From contig OX419755.1 in the NCBI GenBank assembly GCA_948567375.1, positions 53,152,291 through 53,216,290 of the forward strand: a stretch of 64,000 bases of DNA, given 5' to 3'. Positions 1 through 13,086 of the stretch are shown one piece after another. The notes below the pieces were generated by a model. The model searched no databases. It was not told the DNA's origin and saw nothing but the letters and a program-made list of their open reading frames with translations. Each line of letters begins with the position of its first letter. Position 1 is the first letter of the stretch. Source of the DNA: Lunularia cruciata. Taxonomy: Eukaryota > Streptophyta > Marchantiopsida > Lunulariales > Lunulariaceae. A program made the position numbers and the translations under genes.

Positions 1-198
1 AGCATTGGTTGTGTATATAAATCATGGAACCATAGTTGCAAGATCTGATGCAAGGAATGCAAGATGAGTTTTGGGAGATCAAGATTGCAATGGAGACATT
101 ATAAAATCAAGTGTGTACCTTTAGGAACAATTATGTAATGCAAGAAGGAGAATCATCCCCAAACCCAATAATCATAGCCAAAGTACTTGGAGAGCCAT

Positions 199-788
199 TG
201 TAATATTCCGAGTACGAGAGAACTCCCAAGAGAAACACCAAAGAAGAAACACAAAGCTTCAATACTCAATACTTTGATGCTCTAAAGGAGCATCTTGTCT
301 TCATTATATAGCAAAGAAGATCCCTTCAAAGGAAGCTCCACCCTTGGATCAGATACATGAATTGGTGACATGTCAACAAACTCCACCCTTAGATTAGTTG
401 CATGGATGGATGACATGTCAATCCTTGTCATATTTGGTTGGTCAAACAAGTTTGACTAAAAGGAATCTATAGGGAATATTTCTATAGAAAGCTCAAAATT
501 ATATGGGTGAAGTATCATTGGAAAGCTCTCAACAAGACAAACAATTGAGGAAAAGAAAGCCTTTTGGCATAAAGAGAAGAAGGTTTTTATTTTTGAGGCC
601 TAATTCATTTGTTTAGGTCTCTAAAATTAGCTCTGAAATTTTCAAGGTGTTTTCAACTCCTACCCTATTAGTTGAAGTAATCTTTTGGTGACACCTTTAT
701 CTTATCTACGTAGTCTATCATATATAACATCATTTTGTTACTAAGCCAATTCCTACCTCTAGATAATATGCTAGCTACTAGTATTATA
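199..788 (-). repeat. Family A LTR (3' LTR of the inverted element)
   Basis: On the plus strand it starts TGTAATATTCC and ends near TATTATA, the near-inverted ends of this LTR family. It is followed on the internal side by a pyrimidine run (about 789-802), which is a polypurine tract on the element's strand, as expected beside a 3' LTR. It aligns over its length with 5544-6141. Confidence 0.85.
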
Positions 789-1956
789 AACCTCACTCCT
801 TTTAAGATGCAACGTCCTTATTACAAATTGTTGCTCAAAAGATTGCACTAACACCAGTGCATGAGTCAAGTTGGCTATTGGCTCCCATGTTGCCTTATAC
901 AATGGGTACACTTTCCAATATACAAGATATTCTGCACATGGATGGTGAGTACCATGGATGCATTTCTAGAGAATGTATTTGACTTCATATTCCTCCATGC
1001 CATCAATGAGTATTGGACAAGATATAACTCCTTGTATAGAAGGAAAGTGGGGTGGTTGAGGTGTATATTTACATAGTAAAAAAACATGGAATACAAGATG
1101 GATCTTCATGTGTGGTGGTAGCTTGAGGTGATAGGCCATTGTGCCAATTCAATGAAAGATGGGAAAAGGCCCAATAAAACAAGGTTTGAGCTTACAAGTG
1201 CCAACTAATGTGAGGCTGGTTATGGACAGCCAAACTTGATTCTCACATTGAACTCCATGTGCTAGTGATATGCATCTATCTACATACTATTTTTGTTGAT
1301 TTTGGGTGATCTGCAACCTATGCTTGGCATTCTCCACACCCTTTTGGATTTTAGAACCATAAGTGTTGACAATGTCAACCTTCATAGCCACCAGATGGAT
1401 CTTCATCAAGCTTAAAGGTGTGAAATGATACTCTTCATACAGGAGGAAGAATGGTGTGACTTGTGTGGATGCATTCACTAAATTATTGTAGGTAAATCTA
1501 CCAGTGGAAGTAAGATGTCTCACCTCTCTTGCTCACCTAAGGTGAACCTCTAGAGCATGTCCTCAATAATGCAATTAGCCCACTCTATTTGCCCAATGGT
1601 TTATGAATGGTTAGCCGTGGACATAGCCAATTTGGTTTTGAAGATGCCAAAGAGTGTTCTCTAAACAAACTAGTGAATTGAGTGCTTCTATTAATGATGA
1701 GCACTCAAGACAATCCATGGTAAGAAAATACCATAGCTAAGTACAATTGAGCTAATTGTAGAGCAGTCATGTTCTTGGTGGTAGGATGCACTTGAATCAT
1801 TATGTTGAGTCTATCATCAAAGACTACAATGGAATCAAACCTTGAGGTGATTTTGGGCAATTCACAAAGCAAATCCATGCTTACCTATTCCTAACATTAT
1901 GTAAGAGTATGGAAGGGTTGAAGGATTCTTTTGTGAGCTTGATTAGAAGCTTTATT

Positions 1957-2512
1957 CTATTGACAAAGTATGTAGCTTTGAACATACTCTGTCCCATCAT
2001 TGTTCATCTTGGGCTGATAATAGTAGCATTTGATTGCATCTAAGGTCTTGTCTATTCCAACTTGACCTGCAATGGTAGAATCATAACATTTTGTTATGAT
2101 GGTGGTTCTTATGTTTATGGCATTTGACATCCATAACTTGCTATTATGCAAAGTGAGTCCTTCTGTATTGGTTACATCTTTGGATTATTAAGCTCTTATA
2201 ATTTGTGAGTCAATTTTTGTAGTAATAAGAATCCTTGGCCAGAATTCTATGTTCATCTTGATCTCTACCACCAGAGTTTTTACCATAGGCATCCAAGTGA
2301 ATGCATATACAAGTTGCTTCTTGCCTTCCACATATGTGATTGTCATGTTGAATCATTATCTCCACTCTACACAGTGAATCTATCAACAAGATAGATCTTT
2401 CTATGTCTCCAAGTAGACTAGAGGTTTGTGGTCTATCTCCACTACAAATGCCTTCTCGCCAAGATAGTACTTCCAATGCTTGGTTGCAAGGACAATGGTC
2501 AACTCTTTTCAT
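1957..2512 (-). pseudogene. RNase H-to-integrase region of the inverted family A element
   Basis: The frame at 1957-2151 resembles the zinc-binding N-terminal part of retroviral-type integrases, with a conserved VG.DKTLDAIK..YYQPKM segment. The frame at 2210-2512 lies in the RNase H to linker region. It is the counterpart of 17080-17478 in the plus-strand element. This is a fossil fragment and no function is implied. Confidence 0.7.
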
Positions 2513-2539
2513 TCAATGGTATGATAGTTATACTTTGTG

Positions 2540-3200
2540 ATAATAGTTTTTGAGAGAAATATGCAATTGAGTGCCATCCATCATTTCATTCTCATTGTAG
2601 ACTACTCCTATTGCAACACTTGATGCATCTTTACCCAACTTGATTGGACATTTTAGAATTTAGAGGACTTCTTGCAAATGTTGCTTGGGCTTCATCATTT
2701 TCCTATTGTAGACTAAGGTGTAATCCAAGAAAATGAAAAAAAATGTATCCCAAGTATAGATGAAATATGTCATTCATCAAACTCATGAAAGTGGCTGGTG
2801 TATTGGTGAGGCTAAATGGGATCACCAGGTGTTCAACATGACGATACCTTGTTCAAAAGCTGATTTTGTATACATCTTCCTCCACAATCTTGATTTGGTT
2901 GGAATTGCTCTATAGATCAAGCTTGGGGAAGTGTTTTGCCCCGTTGAGTTGATTTAACAAGTCATCTATACTAGGTAATGGGTATTTTTTTTCTTCACCA
3001 TTTGTTGATTTAGGCTTTGGTAGTCAATGCACATGTGTATTATATCATCCTTCTTCTTCATAAACAAGACAAGAGCCCCATATGGTGATATGTTAGGTTG
3101 GATAAACTCTTTTTGTAGCAGCTCCTCAATTTGAGTCTTATATTCCTCCAACTCATGAGGTGGTAGTCAATATGGGGCCTTACAAGGAAGTATTTTCCTT
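2540..3200 (-). pseudogene. Reverse transcriptase region of the inverted family A element
   Basis: The frame at 2966-3151 carries the typical start of a Ty3/gypsy RT domain: a QIEELL...FIQP..SPYGA block followed by a KKDD and CIDYQSLN block. Further RT-like sequence continues toward 2540 in other frames. It is a broken fossil. Confidence 0.8.
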
Positions 3201-3989
3201 AAAATTATCTCAATTTATGATCTTCTCTCCTTTTTGGTGGTAATCTTGAAAAGACCATCCAAAAAGACATCTTGAAACTCATTGACCACATCTTTCAAAT
3301 TCTCAAGGACTTTTCAATCAAGTTGTGCACTCTAGACTTCTTTTATTAGATCCATGAAAAATCTATTTATCTTACCAATAGCTATTACCCCTATGATATA
3401 GAGAGGCAATTCTTGCCTTTGTGACCTTTTTTCAACTCCAATGATCTTCCATTGGCTGGTTCTCACTACTTTCTTTCTCCAATCTACCATGTAATAGTGC
3501 TCTATCTATAGCATACCTAAGATCACATTGTAATGAGCTAGCTATATCACTTGCCATTCAATTTCTTATTGATACAAAAAGTGTTACCTTTTTAGGTGAC
3601 AATTTAATCCTCTCTATCTCACCATTAGGTAACTCTACTTCTTCATTCTCATCCTTCTCTAGTTCCATCTTCAACTTTATTATGACAAAGCAAGACAAGA
3701 AATTCTCTATTGCTCTAGGGTCTGTCAATACTCTCATCTAATTGCCTTCTAGGACTCCATTTATAACAATCAATTTTGTGTTTATCTTCCTCAAGTATTG
3801 TACACTCATACACTTCCTCCCCTTGCTTTTACTCTTCTCCATTGAGCCAATATGGCTATGAGGTACATTTATTAGAGATCTTTGTTTCACAATGTGATTT
3901 CAATAGCCTCCTCTTCATTTTGTCTCTCTATGTTCTTCAAAGGTTTCCTATATGGAGGCTAAGGGCCTCTAGGAAGATGAGCATGAAAA

Positions 3990-4700
3990 TTGATGGTTAT
4001 GTGACCAACTTGGCCACAATTATAACAACATCCTTATTGTGCTCAAGCCCCTTCCCCTCATGGGACTCCATCTCTCCTTTCTTTGACCCATCACTATTCT
4101 CCTTTGAGCGGTCATCCTCCTTAGTCTCAAAACCAAATATCACCCAATCCCAAAAGAATTTTTCCACCAAAAGAAGGTGTCTCAACCCGGTAGTGTTGCA
4201 TTGAGACTACCCCTTCACCTCCTCCAAGCACTTTCTATTCTTTGAGCATAGGCAATGGCTTCAAAACAATGTGAGGATTTTGTACCATTGCTTCTTGGCA
4301 AATTTGCTCTTTTAACCCCCATTTGAAATTGTCAAGAGCTTCTACGGGACTCATATTGGTTACCATGACCTATAGATCAAGAAATGTCTCCATGTACTCT
4401 TGTACGTTGTTCCTCTACTTCAAACCCCCAAAGTTGAGTTTGGACCATTTGCACAAAATCCACAAATTGGAAATTAATCAGTAGCACTTCTTGCACTGTC
4501 GTCCAAGTGATCTCTCTTCCTTCTGCCAACAATGATTTTTCCCAAGCATCATACCATGTGAGTGCTTTATTGGTCAAATCTCCACATGAAAATACGCTTA
4601 GTGAATGATTAGTGATCTCAACTATGAATAATTGAAAGTATTGATTCATTGTTGAAATCTAATTTTCCACTACTCCCATGGAATGTTGTCCTTTTTAAGT
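3990..4700 (-). pseudogene. gag region of the inverted family A element
   Basis: The frame at 4377-4649 matches the gag piece at about 6270-6384 of the plus-strand copy, sharing an NQYF.LF...ITNHS segment and an A.TWYD.WE segment typical of retrotransposon gag. A Cys/His zinc-knuckle-like stretch lies near 3990-4020. It is a broken fossil. Confidence 0.7.
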
Positions 4701-5526
4701 CTTGATGTTGCATGTCTTCTTCATTTGTAGTAACAATGTGGCTTTATTGTTGACCGGGGTTGGTGTCATTGGCATGAGTTACTGTCCAGGTATTTTGGCC
4801 ATTGGGGCTAGGTTTTGGGATGGTTCTCCTTCTTGCATTACCTAATTGTTCTTGAAGGTACATACTTGACTTTACATTGTCTCTATTGTCATCTTGATCT
4901 TCCAAAATGCATTCAACATCCCTTACATCAGATTTTAAATTGTAGCTCTATGATTGTACACATGAGAAACACTCAATTGCTTCTTCCTACTTCAAAAGAA
5001 GAGATAATATGACACTCAAGAAGGAGCACAAACTATTCGAGCTATTATTGGAATCTTTGAGGCCATCACTTGTTGATAAATATTACTCACCAAAATTATA
5101 AACTAAAAATCACTTTTGGTCTAACCACATAATGGATTTCTACTTGCAACGAGAAAGGATTTAGTATATTCATATCTATTGTATCATAATAGAATATGCA
5201 TTGTCAAATAATACTCTTTATTGTAATCACCACATGTGTAATCATCAAGTTTGGTGAATTCATCATTATGTCTATAACTCTACTCCTGAATGATAAATGA
5301 GATATATTCTCAATTGCTCAAGTTGGATGTACATGATCTTGATGTAGAACAGATTCAAGAACAAAAAGCATGGTGTATCACATTGTCCTCCAAGCTCCTC
5401 CATCCCATCCTCTCTCTAAAACACCCCTAGTCTATCAATTGCTCTATGTTTTCTCCCCTCAAAATTACTCAATCTCAATAGCATATGTTCCTCCAAGATG
5501 GATGATCCACTCTCTTGGATTAAAAC

Positions 5527-5543
5527 ACCTACTCTAATACCAT
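5527..5543 (-). other. Primer binding site candidate
   Basis: Read on the minus strand, the sequence directly after the 5' LTR is TGGTATTAGAGTAGG. This is close to the TGGTATCAGAGC form that many plant LTR elements use to prime from initiator methionine tRNA. Its position directly against the LTR end supports the call. Confidence 0.7.
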
Positions 5544-6141
5544 TATAATATTCCAAATACAAGAGAAACCCCAATAGAAACACAAGAGAAGAAACACAAA
5601 GCTTCAACACTCAATACTCCGATGCCCCAAAGGAGCACCTTGTCTTTACTATACATTAAAGAAGATCCCTCCAAAGAAAGCTCCACCCTTGGATCAAATA
5701 TATGGGTTGGTGATATATCAGCAAGATCCACCCTTAGATTAGTTGTATGGATGGGTGACATGTTGGTCCTTGTCTTTTTTGGTTGGTCAAACAAGTTTGA
5801 CAAGAGGGAATCTTCAAGGAATCTTATTGTAGGAAGCTCAAAATCATATTGATGAGGTATTATTGGAAAGCTCTCAACAAGACAAATAGTGGAAGGAAGG
5901 CTATCCTCTCATTCCAAAGGGCCGTAATCTTTCTATTTTCAAGGTCTAATTCATCTATCTAGGCCTCCAAAATTGACTCTAAAGTTTTCAAGGTATTTTT
6001 TGCTCCTGCACTATTAGTGGAAGTACTCTTTTGGTGACACCTCTATCTGATCTACTTAGTCCATCATGTATAACATCCTTCCAAATGTTACCAAGTCAAT
6101 TTTTCACCTCTAGATAATATGTCTAGCTATTGGTATTACAA
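5544..6141 (-). repeat. Family A LTR (5' LTR of the inverted element)
   Basis: It is about 598 bp, starts TATAATATTCC and ends GGTATTACA on the plus strand, and is homologous to 199-788. The outer end joins directly to gag-region sequence of the plus-strand element at 6142. Confidence 0.85.
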
Positions 6142-7819
6142 TCACTCATGTTGATGATACAAACCCTAATCAACATTGAAGCCACATTCTTACTATGGAT
6201 GATGAAGACATGCAACATCAAACCTTACAGGATAGCATTCCATGGAAATAGTGGAAATTATATCTTAAGAGTGAATCAATACTTCTTATTATTCACAATT
6301 AAGATCACAAATCATTCTACAAGTGGGTTTGCATGTGGGTACATGATTGATAAAGCCCACACATGGTATGATACTTGGGAATAATTAGTGTTTGCAAAAG
6401 GAAGAGACATCACTTGGACAACAATGCAAGAAAGGTTGTTGAATAATTTCCAATCCATGGAATCCATACAAAGGGCTTGAAACCAACTATAGGGGTTGAA
6501 GTAGAAGAACAACATACAAGAATACATGGAGGCATTTCTTGATCTACAAGTTGTGATAACCAATATTAGCCCAATAGAAGCTCTTAAAAATTTCAAATAA
6601 GGTTAAAAGAGTGGATTCATCAAGAGATAATGGTACATAATCCTTGCATCATTTTTGAAGCCATTGTGTGTGCTCAAAGAATAGCAAGAGCACTTGGAGG
6701 AGGTGAAAGGGTAGTCTTGACACAACATGGGCTAAAACACCACACTTTGGTAGACCAACTCTTATAGAATTGTGCAACATTCATCTCCAAGATTGAGGAA
6801 TATACAATCATTCCAAGGAGTAGAATGGGGACATGTTAAAGAAAGGAGAGAAGGAATCACACAAGGAGAAAGAGCTCTATAGAATAACAAAATTGTTACA
6901 ATTGTAACCGAGTTGGGCACATAGCCATCAATTATTGTACCTACCTTCCTAGAGGCCCTTGGCCTCCATGCAAGTGACCTTTGAATAACTTGGAGAGATG
7001 AATTGATGAAGAGGATGTTGAAACCACATCAAAAAACAAAGATCACCAATAAAATTACCTTATGGACTTATTAGCTCAATAGAAAAGAGTAAAAGGAAGG
7101 GGACGAAGAGGAAGAGGATGAGAGCACAAAGGTTGAGGAAGATAAATGCACAATTTATTGTTATAAATGGTGTTCTAAAAGGAAATCAAGTGAGACTATC
7201 AATAGACCTTAGAACAATAGAGAATTTCTTATCTTGCTCTATTACAATAAGGTTGAAGATGGAACTAGAGAAGGATGAGAATGGAGAATTAGAGTAATCT
7301 AATGATCAAAAAAAAGGATTGAGTTGTTACCTAGAAAGGTAACACTCTTTATAAGAGAGTATCAAGAAGAAATTGAATGGCAAGTGATACAATTAGATAG
7401 TTAAAATGTGATCTTAGTCATATCATGGATGGAGCACTACAACCCCACGGTAGATTGGAGAAAGAAAATAGTGAGAACTAGCCAATGGAATATAATTGGA
7501 GATAGGAAATGATTGCAAAGGCAAGAATTGTCTCTTTATGTCATAGGGACAATAGCTATTAGTATGATAGAAAGATATTTCATGAGTCTAATAAGAGAAG
7601 TCCAAAGTGCACAACTTGATGGACAAATTCCTTAGAACTTGAAAGATGTTGTCAATGAATTTCAAAAAGTCCTTCTATATGATTTACCCTGAAAATTACT
7701 ACCAAAACAAAGAGTAAATCATAAAATTGAGATAGTTCTTGAGAAGACATCTCCTTGTAAGGCCCCATATCTACAATCACCTCATGAGTTTGACAAGTGC
7801 AAGACTCAATTAAGGATAT
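6142..7819 (+). pseudogene. gag-protease-early RT segment of the host family A element
   Basis: gag-like sequence is recognisable near 6230-6384 by its A.TWYDTWE segment. A zinc-knuckle-like Cys/His cluster lies at about 6895-6950. A protease-to-RT linker follows to about 7700, and the start of RT runs to 7819, where family B interrupts it. The segment is a multiply broken fossil. A short match to the minus-strand copy starts immediately at 6142, so the piece is continuous with 1-198 before the inverted insertion. Confidence 0.75.
7815..7819. repeat. Target site duplication of family B, left copy (GATAT)
   Basis: GATAT lies immediately before the TGTGGTACCC end of the family B LTR. The same five bases follow the other LTR at 16021-16025. 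A perfect 5 bp duplication inside the RT of the host element is direct evidence of insertion. Confidence 0.9.
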
Positions 7820-10051
7820 TGTGGTACCCACATTTTTTGGTTATATTTTGAAGAAGAAGTGTACAATCAAAGTCATAGTGAACCCAAATAGCGTTAAAAG
7901 AAGGAGAATCATGTCTTTGAGTTGGTAACCCAAAGAAAAGTGACTTTGTGTCAAGAAAGAAGAACTCAGATTGGACTTGTCACAACAAAATCCAAAGTAA
8001 GGAAACTTTGCCGTGGGGTGATTAACCCGATGTGAAGATGGTGTAACAAATTTCCTTTGGGTTACCAACCAAGAAAATACAAGCAAGAAAAAGGCTAAGA
8101 CATGAACAACTAAACTTGATAGTGCCAAGAGGAATTCATGCAGAAGGTGTGATTATCAATGAAGAGTGACGAAGGAATGACCACACAGCAAAGAACTAAA
8201 ATTGAGACTTTGTTGAGGGGATTTCAAAATGCCACACAAGTATCCTCAGCCGTTGAGTAGTTGACCAGGAGTTCCTATAGTTTGATGTTTAACAATCTTG
8301 AAGGAGTTAGGATCTCAAGACCAAGACATGGTAGAATTATCTTCATGCTACCACAAGTGAGAGATCATACAATTCCAATGAAGGGCAAGAAGAAGAGTCC
8401 CTCACTCGCAATGAGAAATCCTATGATTCAAAGGTTAGACATGATAGCAAGGATTGGAGTTCTGAGTAGACTTTGGATCACTTTTTTGGCTTGGAATTGG
8501 AACTTGAGTTTTTTAGGGTTCATGGCAGAAGTAGCTATAAGCAATTATGAGGAGGGACTTGAGAATGAAGGGAAGAGAGGCTATCAAGCTTGATGGACAG
8601 ATTTGGATTGGACATTGGTTTTGGGCAGAGAGGCTAGTGAGGAAATTGGGGCTACATTCCTTAAAAAGGAGAGTCTATGGAGGAGACTAAAGAAATCTGC
8701 AATTCCTTGACTACGCCACATACAAAGAACAAATATAAGGTCAATACCTATCAAGATCCCATGAGGCAAAGTATTGTTGGAGCAATGATGGTGCTCTTCA
8801 AGCCAGGTCAAACCACATATGTGATGAAGCACCAAGTAGTATTTCTCCACCAAATGTTTGCGAGAGCGCCAATGAACTGGGCAAAGTGTTTTCACCAACA
8901 AATGTGGTAGATGGTGTGGTGTTGGAGAGATCAAGCCGCTCTCTACTATTTGGTGTTGTTTGCCACTCATTTCTACTTTAGGTTGAACCTGATGAAGGAG
9001 GCAGAGCAAAGAAAGATGGTATCACACTTTCATCCGGATTTACAAAAAGAAGTGGATGAGGAGGAGCAGCAGTACATCCGACATATCCAAAGTAGTGATG
9101 AGCACTATGCAAGAACATGTCAAAACATGAAGGTAGTAGTAAATATCCTGAAGACAAAGAAGAGAAGTTGGCCTATGGAGTTGGTATCACCAATTCAGTC
9201 TTGAAAGATAAGGTAGATGAACCTAAAGCACAGCATTGTCATAATTGATGAGTCGTTGAGAGCAAAAGAATCCAAAGGCAAAGCCAAGTATAAGTCAAAA
9301 GAATCAAGAAAAGAAGAAGAACCAAAGCTTATGCTGCAAAGTGAAGAGTCAAGCAATGGAAGTGAGGATAAACCAGAAGTTCAGCAATGGAGAGAGAATG
9401 ATGCTAAAGACAAAGATGAAGAGTTCCATGCCGTAATTGATCACATGGAAAGAGAAGATATTCTATGTCTAGAATTGCCATGGATGGAGGTTGAAGAAAC
9501 TCAAGAAGCCAAGCTAAAGTTGGGGTTCCAAAAAGGGAGCAGATCAAAGAGAAGTGTACCTACCATAGTTGCACAAATGAGCAAAGCAAGCCCAATAGAT
9601 GAAGAAGGAGAAAACTCTGATGAGATGCCTTTGAGAGTGAGAAGATTGAGATTTTAGAGTAAAGCTCTAATAAAAGAAGTGAAGAACAAAAATCCAAAAG
9701 ATCTAGAAATTGTAGGAGCCTTTGATGGGGTGGAGTACTTGTCAAAGATTGTCTGTCCATTGTTGTTATAGTTGAAGAAGAAGAAGAAGAGAGAAGAGTT
9801 GAAGGGAAGTCATGTAGAGTTGAAAGATGAATTGAGGGTAGTGCAATACATGAGTGAAGAAAGTTCAGAGTGAAGAAGGAAGTTAATCCAAGGAGAAAGG
9901 GAAGTAGACAAACTTCATGTTGAAGTAGAACTCAAGAAGAACTAAATTGTTACTATTTACTTTGTATTTGACCATTTCTAACTTGTATCTCTATGGGGAC
10001 AAACTTTATTTACCTAATCACTACAAAAGTGATGCTTGTTAGGTTGTCACA
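7820..10051 (+). repeat. Family B left LTR, 2232 bp, with protein-like frames
   Basis: It starts TGTGGTACCC and ends GGTTGTCACA. Unusually for an LTR it contains several frames with protein-like sequence: 8261-8593, 8677-8910, 8911-9204 and 9217-9657. The last is rich in Lys and Glu. All recur in the right LTR. A motif GVRISRPR...PMKGKKK...RNPMI..LDMIARI is common to both LTRs. I do not recognise the protein family. Confidence 0.85.
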
Positions 10052-10059
10052 TGATTTTA

Positions 10060-10480
10060 AGCATTGTTGCCAAGGATCAAGTAAGGGAGATGACCAAGAA
10101 AGACTTGCCTACAATATATCATATTGAGCAAGAGGATTTGGGATATCCCAAAATAGATACGGAGATCACAAGTTGATGTTGCATGATAACATTGACACTC
10201 ATTGATTTGGGTTTTGATGTAAATGTCATGATCAAGGACATTGCAAACCGGTTGGGGTACCATACATTTGAGCCAACACCCTAAATTTTGAAGTTTGCAA
10301 ACCAAACCAGGAGACAACCTTTTAGGTATGTTGTCAAATATTACCACGATCATTGGAGGGGTGACCTTCAAATTAAATTACATTATATTGAGACTAGTAA
10401 CCAAAATTGGTTACCCATTGGTGATCGGAAGACCTTGGTTGTATAGTGCCCAAGTTGTTGTAGATTGGCACTAGTAGAAG
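10060..10480 (+). pseudogene. Protease region of family B
   Basis: It resembles a plant Ty3/gypsy aspartic protease: a DLG..VNVM segment near 10205-10235 and, in another frame, a later PLVIGRPWL-type segment near 10420-10440. It follows the left LTR almost directly, leaving no room for gag. It is a broken fossil. Confidence 0.65.
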
Positions 10481-11099
10481 TTGAGTTTCAAGGACATCTT
10501 GTCCAAAGACCAGAAGGTGGTGATTATGAGTTGGATTATGGTTCTCCACCTTGGAGAAACAACTTTGTCAAAAGATAAAGATGAATCCAAAGATCCACTG
10601 TCTTTATCTTCTGAAGACTCCAAAGATGAAGTCCAAGTCAATTACTTGGAATGCTACAATGTAGAGGTCAAAGACAAAGACCCATATAACATTTCCTCAG
10701 TGAAAATGATTTGGAGGAAGGGTTTTGACTGCAGTTTGAATTAGGTTAAGCCAAGTCAGTCACATTGAAAAAGTCATCAACCCCAATAACTATTAAGACA
10801 TTGTCTTGTCTAGAGGAAAAAAATTTGAAGATTTCAAAGATAGTCACTTTGGAGGAGTTTGTAGGTACACTACAAATGTTTATAGAGTACCAAGATGTAT
10901 TTTCTTGGTAATGATCAAATGCCAAGTATTCCAAGCTGATTTGGAGAACATTGGATTGATCTTGAAGGCACAATTCTAATTTGGCAAAGATAATACCGCT
11001 TGAACCCAAAGTACTCACTCTTGGTAAAAGATGAAATTGATAAGTACTAGGGGCCAGTATAATCTTTCCCATCTTGAACATGAGTGGGTTTCTCCCATT

Positions 11100-11650
11100 G
11101 TCATTTTTCCGAAGAAGAAGATTGGGAAGATTTGAGTGCGCTAAGATTTTTGCAGGTTAAATGTAGTCATGAGGAAGGATCACCATCCCTTACCTTTCAT
11201 TGATATAATTTTGGACCAAGTAGCAGGTCATCCTTGCTATAGTTTTCTTGATGGCTTTTCAGGCTATAATCAAGTATCCATTTGAGAAGAAGATAAGGAC
11301 AAAACCACATTCATTGCCGGTTGGGGTACTTTTGCTTACAATCAAATGCCCTTTGAGTTGTGTAATGCTCCCACTACTTTCTAGTGGATGATAGATGCAA
11401 TTTTCAAAGATTTTTTGCATAAATTTGTGGAATTCTTCATTGATGATTTTTGTGTGTTTGGGCAAAGAGAAGTACACTTGGATTATTTTCACCAAACTTT
11501 TGAAAGGTGTCAATTTCCTGGCTTGTCATTACACCTAGAGAAATGCTTCTTCACAATGAAGGAAGGTATTCTTTTGGGCATTAGATCTCAAGCCAAGGTA
11601 TTGAAGTTGATGTCAAAAAGGTGAAAGTAATCTCAGCTTTGGAATCCCCT
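11100..11650 (+). pseudogene. Reverse transcriptase region of family B
   Basis: It shows RT core signatures: a FLDGFSGYNQ-type block near 11250, a P.ELCNAPTTF-type block near 11350 and the catalytic-site segment FIDDFCVFG near 11435-11462. It is a broken fossil. Confidence 0.8.
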
Positions 11651-11769
11651 AAAAACATTTGGGAGCTGAGTGCCTTCTTGGGACATGTCAAATACTACAG
11701 ACGCTTTGTATCAAACTATATGGTGCTTGCTACACCTCTAACAAAGCTTCTGAAGAAGTCCAAAGACTA

Positions 11770-12270
11770 CTAACTGGAAGCAGAACAAGAAAACGCTTTC
11801 TAAGAATTAAAGAAGATATTGGTGAAGCACTAGTTATGAGGGCCCCAAATTGGAATGCCCCTTTTCATGTGTATGTGGACACTTCGTCCATGGAAATTGG
11901 AGTTGTCTTAAGTGAGAAGGACAAGAAGAAGAAAGACTATCCAATTTATTATGCCATCCAATAGCTTTCAATTTTAAAAAATAATTATTTGATAAATGAA
12001 AGAGAAGCACTTGGAATGGTATACACCTACAAGAAATTTTGCCACTATTTGTTGGGATATGAGTTTCTCTTCTATATGGATCATTGTGCTTTGCAACATG
12101 TGGTCAAGAAGGTAGATTTGTTTGGGCAAATTTCAAGATGGATTTTGTTGTTACAAGAATTCATAAAAACTATACAAGTGAGGAAGAGTGCTTTGCATTC
12201 AAATGTGGACTTCCTATCCAGGTTGGAAACTCAAGACCAAGACTTGGACGTTGATGACCAGTTCCTGATG
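11770..12270 (+). pseudogene. RNase H region of family B
   Basis: The frame at 11659-11964 includes APNWNAPFHVYVDTSS and IGVVLSEKD segments. The frame at 11989-12288 includes NEREALGMVYTYKKFCHYL, a strong RNase H signature of Ty3/gypsy elements, followed by the tether region toward integrase. It is a fossil. Confidence 0.8.
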
Positions 12271-12399
12271 AAGAGTTATATCATTTAATGGTAATGTGAA
12301 GTATGAGGTATGCAATAGAATATCATTATGTGCATACTTGCCATTGTCTCAAAGAATTGGACTTGGAGAGAGGGCAATCTTCCTCAAGAAGATGCGACC

Positions 12400-12960
12400 A
12401 TACTAGCTAAAACACAACATATTATTTAAATTGGGCAAAAATGAAGTACTTTGGAGATGCTTGGAAGCATACAAATTTGGAGGAGTAATCAAGTCCTTAC
12501 ACTCAAAATCATTGGGGTATTGGTGGCCTACAATGTATAAGGACACTCACGCCTATATACAAAGTTGTGATGCCTATCAACAAACATGAAATCCGATAGC
12601 TACTTCCCAGTGGCCTTTGAGACCCATTTGCTATTGGGTCCATTTGAGAAATGGAGAATTGATTTTGTGAGTACGATTCAACTTGTGACCCAATTCACAA
12701 GGAAGAGATACATCTTGGTTTGCACTGATTATGCTGCCGAGATGGTTGAAGCCAAGGCAACTCAAAGAGATGATGCGGAAATAGTCACAAAATTTTTCTT
12801 CCAAAACATCATTTCACGTTACAGATGTATTCTAGAATTGGTCAATAATCGGGGGACCCATTTCTTGAACTCCATGGTAGAAGCGTTAAACAGGCAAACT
12901 GCATCTAAGGTGGATGGTGCCATACCGTGTGATACATATTTATGACAATGGCTCTATTCA
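12400..12960 (+). pseudogene. Integrase region of family B
   Basis: The zinc-binding part lies near 12480-12590 and the catalytic core at 12586-12945. The core has an EKWRIDFVS block, a YILVCTDYA block and a NRGTHF block, which correspond to the two Asp-containing regions of retroviral integrases. It is a fossil. Confidence 0.8.
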
Positions 12961-13086
12961 AATTGCAGACCAAGAGGGCAATCCCTTTGCCACTCTAGTG
13001 AACGGGTAGAGAGTTAGAAAATATTGGACCATGGACTCGGCCTTGTATATAGAACCCCAAGTCAATGTTTGCAAAGATGCTCACCT

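Larger units (their letters stand above)
199..6141 (-). mobile_element. Family A Ty3/gypsy-type element inserted in inverse orientation
   Basis: A complete-length but broken minus-strand element of about 5.9 kb lies within the leader of the plus-strand family A element. It has two LTRs (199-788 and 5544-6141). A primer-binding-site-like sequence sits next to the right LTR and a purine tract next to the left one. On the minus strand the order is gag (about 4700-3990), protease (about 3800-3400), RT (about 3200-2540), RNase H (about 2540-2200) and integrase (about 2150-1250). By eye the two LTRs differ at roughly one base in seven over the first 245 bases, so the insertion is old. It has many breaks. 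A clean target duplication is not visible. Confidence 0.85.

Noticed and set aside
194-198. Target duplication for the inverted family A element
   Set aside because: The left flank GCCAT is not matched by the right flank ATCAC, so I could not support a duplication even though the junction itself is clear.
3776-4204. Plus-strand open frame of 142 residues
   Set aside because: It is antisense to the gag-protease part of the inverted family A element and has no motif of its own.
8261-9657. Run of open frames that could be host genes
   Set aside because: The same frames recur at 14240-15719 and both sets lie inside the paired LTRs of family B, so they are element sequence.
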